64,000 nucleotides of DNA from an uncultured Gemmatimonadales bacterium. Its GTDB lineage: Bacteria; Gemmatimonadota; Gemmatimonadetes; JACCXV01; JAHWKZ01. The notes beneath the pieces were generated by a model. That model did no database searches, was not told the DNA's origin, and saw only the letters and a list, made by a program, of their open reading frames with translations. Position numbers and translations under genes: made by a program. The stretch is taken from positions 45,406 through 109,405 of the forward strand of contig CAMYLR010000004.1 of the NCBI GenBank assembly GCA_947259315.1. Reading direction: 5' to 3'. Numbering within the stretch: the stretch's first letter is position 1; each line of letters opens with the position of its first letter. This document shows, piece by piece, positions 61,079-64,000 of this stretch.

Positions 61079-62147
61079 AGCGATCGAGATCGAGCGGCGG
61101 CTCGGGTGGAGCCTCGGGTTCATCCGGTGGGCCCTCCCCCAACCACGCGCCGAGCAACAGGTGGATGCTAGGGCTCAGATCGCTCGCCGACGCCAACCTG
61201 AAGTGAACCTCGGGCGGAGCGTCCTCGCCTGGCGTCAGGCTCTCCGAAACGCCGTATCGATAGCTCAGCCCTTTGAGTGTTCCTTCGTCGGCCCCCACGA
61301 GTTGCAGGTCGACCCATGCCGCTCCCGGAAAAACCCGCAGCGAGTGCTCTTGCCCATCGAAACGAACCCAATCTTCCCCGCTCCACGCGACCCGGGTCTC
61401 GAGCTCGCGACAACGCAACTCGACCGCCGACAGCAATCCAGCCGTCACTCCCCCGGTATGGTGTACGTACGTCTCGCGGCGCTGACTCGCTTCCTCGGGC
61501 ACGGCGACCACCTCCGCAGCAGCGTGCGGCCATGCGCCCGCCACCGGGGTGGTCCAGTACGTAATCGCCTCGCCGGATTGCATGCGACGCACTTCGTAAC
61601 CGGCGATCTCGCGGCCCTCGGCCGCCAGCCAATCGATCGTCCTGCGCACACGTGATGGAACGCTTCCCGCGATTACGCCCACCGTAGCGCGCCCCTTTGT
61701 TGGCGATGCACCCCAGGCGGCCCGTGTCCAGTCCTCGAGTCGCCAGGGCTCCGACGACAGCTGCCAGCACCGAGCGACGCGCTGTTTCAGCTCCTCATCG
61801 GCGCCCGACCAAAAAGCCGCCAGCGCCTCGTCCCAGCGCTCGGGTTGCCACTCAGCGCTCGTCTCGGCCAACTGAATCGTCTCGACCAACAACGTCGGAT
61901 CGGCGACACCGGTCGTCGCTCCCACCAAGACCGGTCCGCCGTAGCGATGCCAGCCGATCACGGAGCGCTTGGCTGGATCGCTTTCCAACAGCACGCGACC
62001 GTCGGCGACGAATACGACATCCGGTGAGAGCCAGTCTGGATGTTGCAATAACAGCGCAAACAACGACGCATCGTCTGACAGCGCCAGCGGTCCGATCGCC
62101 GCGCTCTCGAACCGGCCGTTGAGGACTCGGTAGGGGCGTCCGGTCAT
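61035..62147 (-). CDS. Uncharacterised 370-residue protein
   Basis: I do not recognise a family. The protein lacks signal peptide and membrane helices and is acidic, with many Trp residues. The N-terminal half reads like an alpha/beta domain (FVADGRVLLESDPAKRSVIGWHRYGGPVLVGAT), the centre has a helix-turn-helix-like stretch (VPSRVRRTIDWLAAEGREIAGYEV), and the C-terminal part is beta-rich, with a Pro/Glu-rich tail. The central segment hints at DNA or RNA handling, but this is weak. It is followed in the other orientation by mobA and preceded 31 bases away by apt, with which it may be co-transcribed. Confidence 0.72.
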   Translation of the reverse strand: MTGRPYRVLNGRFESAAIGPLALSDDASLFALLLQHPDWLSPDVVFVADGRVLLESDPAKRSVIGWHRYGGPVLVGATTGVADPTLLVETIQLAETSAEWQPERWDEALAAFWSGADEELKQRVARCWQLSSEPWRLEDWTRAAWGASPTKGRATVGVIAGSVPSRVRRTIDWLAAEGREIAGYEVRRMQSGEAITYWTTPVAGAWPHAAAEVVAVPEEASQRRETYVHHTGGVTAGLLSAVELRCRELETRVAWSGEDWVRFDGQEHSLRVFPGAAWVDLQLVGADEGTLKGLSYRYGVSESLTPGEDAPPEVHFRLASASDLSPSIHLLLGAWLGEGPPDEPEAPPEPPLDLDRFMTKPEPASSHPDH

Positions 62148-62178
62148 CGGTGCTCTCGATCGTCGGCGCGATTCAGGC

Positions 62179-62715
62179 TCATTCGTAGGCCACCAGACTT
62201 AGATAGTCGCAACCATCGAGCTTATCGCGACCCTGGAGAAACTCCAACTCGATCACAAAGCCCAGGCCACAGATGTTGCCCCCCGCCGCTCTAACGAGAC
62301 TAATCGCCGCCTCGGTCGTTCCACCCGTCGCCAGTAGATCATCGATCACCACGACGTTCTCGCCCTCAGCGATCGCGTCGGTGTGGAGCTCGAGCGTGCT
62401 GGTTCCGTACTCGAGGGCGTACGACTCGCGGTGAGTGTCATACGGGAGCTTGCCTTCTTTGCGAACGACCACGAGCCCGACCCCGAGTCGATTCGCCACC
62501 GGCGCTGCAAACAGAAACCCGCGCGCATCGACGCCGATGATCTTATGCGCGTCTCGGGCTTTGGCGAACCGAGTGAACGCTTCGATCGATTCCTCGAACA
62601 GCGCCGGATCGAGCAAAATCGGCGTAATGTCCTTGAACTGAATGCCCGTTTGTGGAAAATCGGGGATGTTCCGAATCGCGCTCTTTAGCCGCTTCTCCAG
62701 ACTCTCGTCTCGCAC
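62179..62715 (-). CDS. apt: Adenine phosphoribosyltransferase
   Basis: Purine salvage: adenine plus PRPP to AMP. The 178-residue protein contains IRNIPDFPQTGIQFKDITPIL, GVDARGFLFAAPVA, VVVRKEGKLPYDT and the PRPP loop VVVIDDLLATGGTTEAA. Length and motifs are standard. It is 18 bases downstream of the M23 peptidase gene on the same strand. Confidence 0.95.
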   Translation of the reverse strand: MRDESLEKRLKSAIRNIPDFPQTGIQFKDITPILLDPALFEESIEAFTRFAKARDAHKIIGVDARGFLFAAPVANRLGVGLVVVRKEGKLPYDTHRESYALEYGTSTLELHTDAIAEGENVVVIDDLLATGGTTEAAISLVRAAGGNICGLGFVIELEFLQGRDKLDGCDYLSLVAYE

Positions 62716-62733
62716 ATCTCCTCCGTTAGATCA

Positions 62734-63243
62734 CTACCGGTTCGAATGTCCGAGCGGTGGCAACACGGTTAGGGGATCGACCGTTCCGCCCCGCCAACGC
62801 AACTCGAAGTGTAAGTGATCACCGGTCGCATTTCCTGTGTGCCCCACTCGCGCGATGACCTGGCCGCGTCGCACCCTATCGCCTTCCCGTACCAGGTTCC
62901 GAACGTGGTGGGCGTAAAGTGAGTGAAGATCGGCCCCGTGATCTATGATGACCAGGTTCCCGTAAGAGCCTGATCGGCCGCTCGTCAACACTCGACCGCT
63001 GGCAACTGCGTGCACGGGCGTTCCCTGATCGGCGCGCAAGTCGAGTCCGGCATGAAACCGCCTCCCGTTTCCGTTTGGGTTGCGTCGAACACCGTATCTG
63101 GAGCTCAGCATCGCAAGCTGGTCCGATGCCAGTGGCCAAACTAGCGAACCCAGGATCCCGCTCAGCGAACCGACCGCAACCGGCGGACGAGCCCCTTCCC
63201 CGACCGGCGCACGCGTGTACACCGTCGAGCACCCGATCAGCAA
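62734..63243 (-). CDS. M23-family peptidase, probable lipoprotein (LytM/NlpD-like)
   Basis: Peptidoglycan hydrolase or amidase activator. The LytM domain (about 45-165) has the zinc ligands: RFHAGLDLRADQGTPVHA (His, Asp) and GHTGNATGDHLHFELR (HLH), with SLYAHH between. The listed TTG start gives MLIGC, too short for a lipoprotein signal. The frame is open back to a TAA just before 63285, adding LTIFGIIRLLPALIL ahead of LIGC, a proper lipobox signal; no ATG, GTG or TTG exists there, so a CTG at 63285 (with GAGGTG about 8 bases upstream) or an ATT may be the real start. Confidence 0.88.
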   Translation of the reverse strand: MLIGCSTVYTRAPVGEGARPPVAVGSLSGILGSLVWPLASDQLAMLSSRYGVRRNPNGNGRRFHAGLDLRADQGTPVHAVASGRVLTSGRSGSYGNLVIIDHGADLHSLYAHHVRNLVREGDRVRRGQVIARVGHTGNATGDHLHFELRWRGGTVDPLTVLPPLGHSNR

Positions 63244-63322
63244 GATCAGGGCCGGTAGCAGTCTAATAATGCCAAAAATGGTCAGTTCTTACCCACCTCG
63301 ATAGGTTCTGGCCGTTGAGTTT

Positions 63323-63352
63323 TTGCACTTTCGTCTTTAACCTCCCTATATA
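63323..63352 (+). promoter_or_regulatory. Promoter of the TonB-dependent receptor gene
   Basis: TTGCAC (63323-63328) and TATATA (63347-63352) are spaced 18 bases apart. Predicted start near 63360, leader about 45 bases, with GGGAG (63395-63399) before the ATG at 63405. I see no clear operator. Confidence 0.65.
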
Positions 63353-63404
63353 CACACTAGTTCAAGCCGAGATTTCAAATGGCTCAACTCTACCGGGAGC
63401 CGCT

Positions 63405-64000
63405 ATGAGACACCTTGGTTGGAGCACCTCGATCCTTGCCGCACTTGCGATCTTCGTCGGCACGGCAGACTTGGCCCAGGGTCAGGGCACCGGTCGCATC
63501 ACCGGCGTGGTAACCGAAGCCGCGTCGGGTGAGGGCGTCGGAAACGTCCAGATCGCCGTTGAAGGAACCGGGCTCGGGACCGTGAGCGGTCAACGCGGCA
63601 CGTTCTCGATCGCCAACGTCCCCGCCGGCGAACAGACCCTCGTTTTCAACATCCTCGGCTACGAAACCCAGCGCGAGTCGGTTACCGTCGAAGCCGACGG
63701 CGTGGCGAATGCTGATGTAGCCCTCGCCAAGGGATATCTCGAAATGGGGACGATCACGGTCGTTGGCGCTTCACGTCGACCGACACGAATCGTCGAGGCA
63801 CCGGCCGCGGTGAGCGTCGTCTCGGGTGAAGAGCTCCAGCGGGAAGCGTCGCACGGTCAGCTCCCCAAGCTGTTCCAGAGTAAGCCCGGGATCGATGTCG
63901 TTCAGAGCGGCGTGCAAGACTTCAACATCAACGCGCGGGGCTACAACTCGTCGCTCAATCGCCGGGTACTCGTCCTGCAAGACGGCATCGACCGATCGCT
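63405..64000 (+). CDS. TonB-dependent outer-membrane receptor (partial, continues beyond window)
   Basis: The first 198 residues are visible. A signal peptide (about 1-25, ILAALAIFVGTADLAQG) is followed by a carboxypeptidase-D regulatory-like domain (about 28-110: GRITGVVTEAASGEGVGNVQIAVEG) and the start of the plug domain (VVSGEELQREAS, LPKLFQSKPGIDVVQSG, NINARGYNS, VLVLQDGIDRS). This CarboxypepD_reg-like plus plug order is common in Gemmatimonadota and Bacteroidota receptors. Substrate unknown; the plug fits vitamin, siderophore or glycan receptors. Its energy is probably supplied by a TonB such as the one at 50386. Confidence 0.92.
   Translation, partial: MRHLGWSTSILAALAIFVGTADLAQGQGTGRITGVVTEAASGEGVGNVQIAVEGTGLGTVSGQRGTFSIANVPAGEQTLVFNILGYETQRESVTVEADGVANADVALAKGYLEMGTITVVGASRRPTRIVEAPAAVSVVSGEELQREASHGQLPKLFQSKPGIDVVQSGVQDFNINARGYNSSLNRRVLVLQDGIDRS

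Overview
This is a dense, high-GC chromosomal window from a Gram-negative, didermic bacterium. It carries TonB and a TonB-dependent receptor, lipoproteins, an LpoA-like lipoprotein, and a subtilase with the T9SS/FlgD-like C-terminal sorting domain typical of FCB-group bacteria. The gene content and frequent GTG/TTG starts fit Gemmatimonadota or a close relative best; that is an inference, since there is no rRNA here. I see no insertion sequence, prophage or CRISPR array. The one gene-free stretch over 300 bases (59230-59591) holds the cysM promoter and a strong candidate dif site.

Layout. 1-3672: a partial HtrA protease, truA, a dicarboxylate/glutamate symporter and lexA with its promoter. 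3742-10765: a HEAT-repeat protein coupled to an HD-GYP protein, a xylose-isomerase-like TIM barrel and a frameshifted secreted subtilase. 10770-15400: folB-folK-panB-panC-glmU(short)-HD hydrolase-LytR_C, mostly overlapping start/stop codons. 15482-20775: a DksA-type zinc-finger protein with a long histone-like Lys/Ala tail, cmk, rpsA and an LpoA-like lipoprotein. 20783-27444: a propionyl-CoA carboxylase / methylmalonyl-CoA mutase operon with an rRNA methyltransferase inside it. 27469-31419: FmdB-type zinc ribbon, argS, a PfkB kinase, purM. 31410-36037: an outer-membrane protein followed by ribD-ribE-ribBA-ribH-nusB, where ribBA has lost an internal segment. 36071-46902: a phosphoesterase, then glycosyltransferases, methyltransferases, a giant YfhO/UPF0104 membrane fusion and an antiporter, probably making surface glycans. 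46899-50355: dapF and leuS with an attenuator-like leader. 50386-51066: a TonB-like protein.

51154-56380 is the most unusual region: a bacterial microcompartment (BMC) operon. It encodes a EutL-like trimer, a EutK-like hexamer protein with a winged-helix tail, a ParA-type ATPase, a small protein with an EutQ-like N-terminus and a near-C-terminal tryptophan, phosphotransacetylase, a canonical BMC-H and a PduP/EutE-type aldehyde dehydrogenase that carries a deletion/frameshift. There is no signature aldehyde-generating enzyme, alcohol dehydrogenase or pentameric vertex protein. The ParA plus small protein suggest a compartment-positioning pair like McdAB.

From 56393 the coding strand flips. 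A minus-strand cysteine-biosynthesis cluster (ubiquitin-like/E1/rhodanese fusion, JAMM protease, CysM) is followed by the dif site, a TPR protein, tRNA-Arg(CCU), mobA, an unknown protein, apt, an M23 peptidase and the start of a TonB-dependent receptor. Plus-strand genes on the left, minus-strand genes on the right and a dif sequence between them indicate that the window spans the replication terminus.

Three conserved genes (subtilase, ribBA, aldehyde dehydrogenase) are each broken by a net loss of 3n+1 bases within otherwise intact operons. This may be real decay or assembly error and should be resolved before functional conclusions are drawn.
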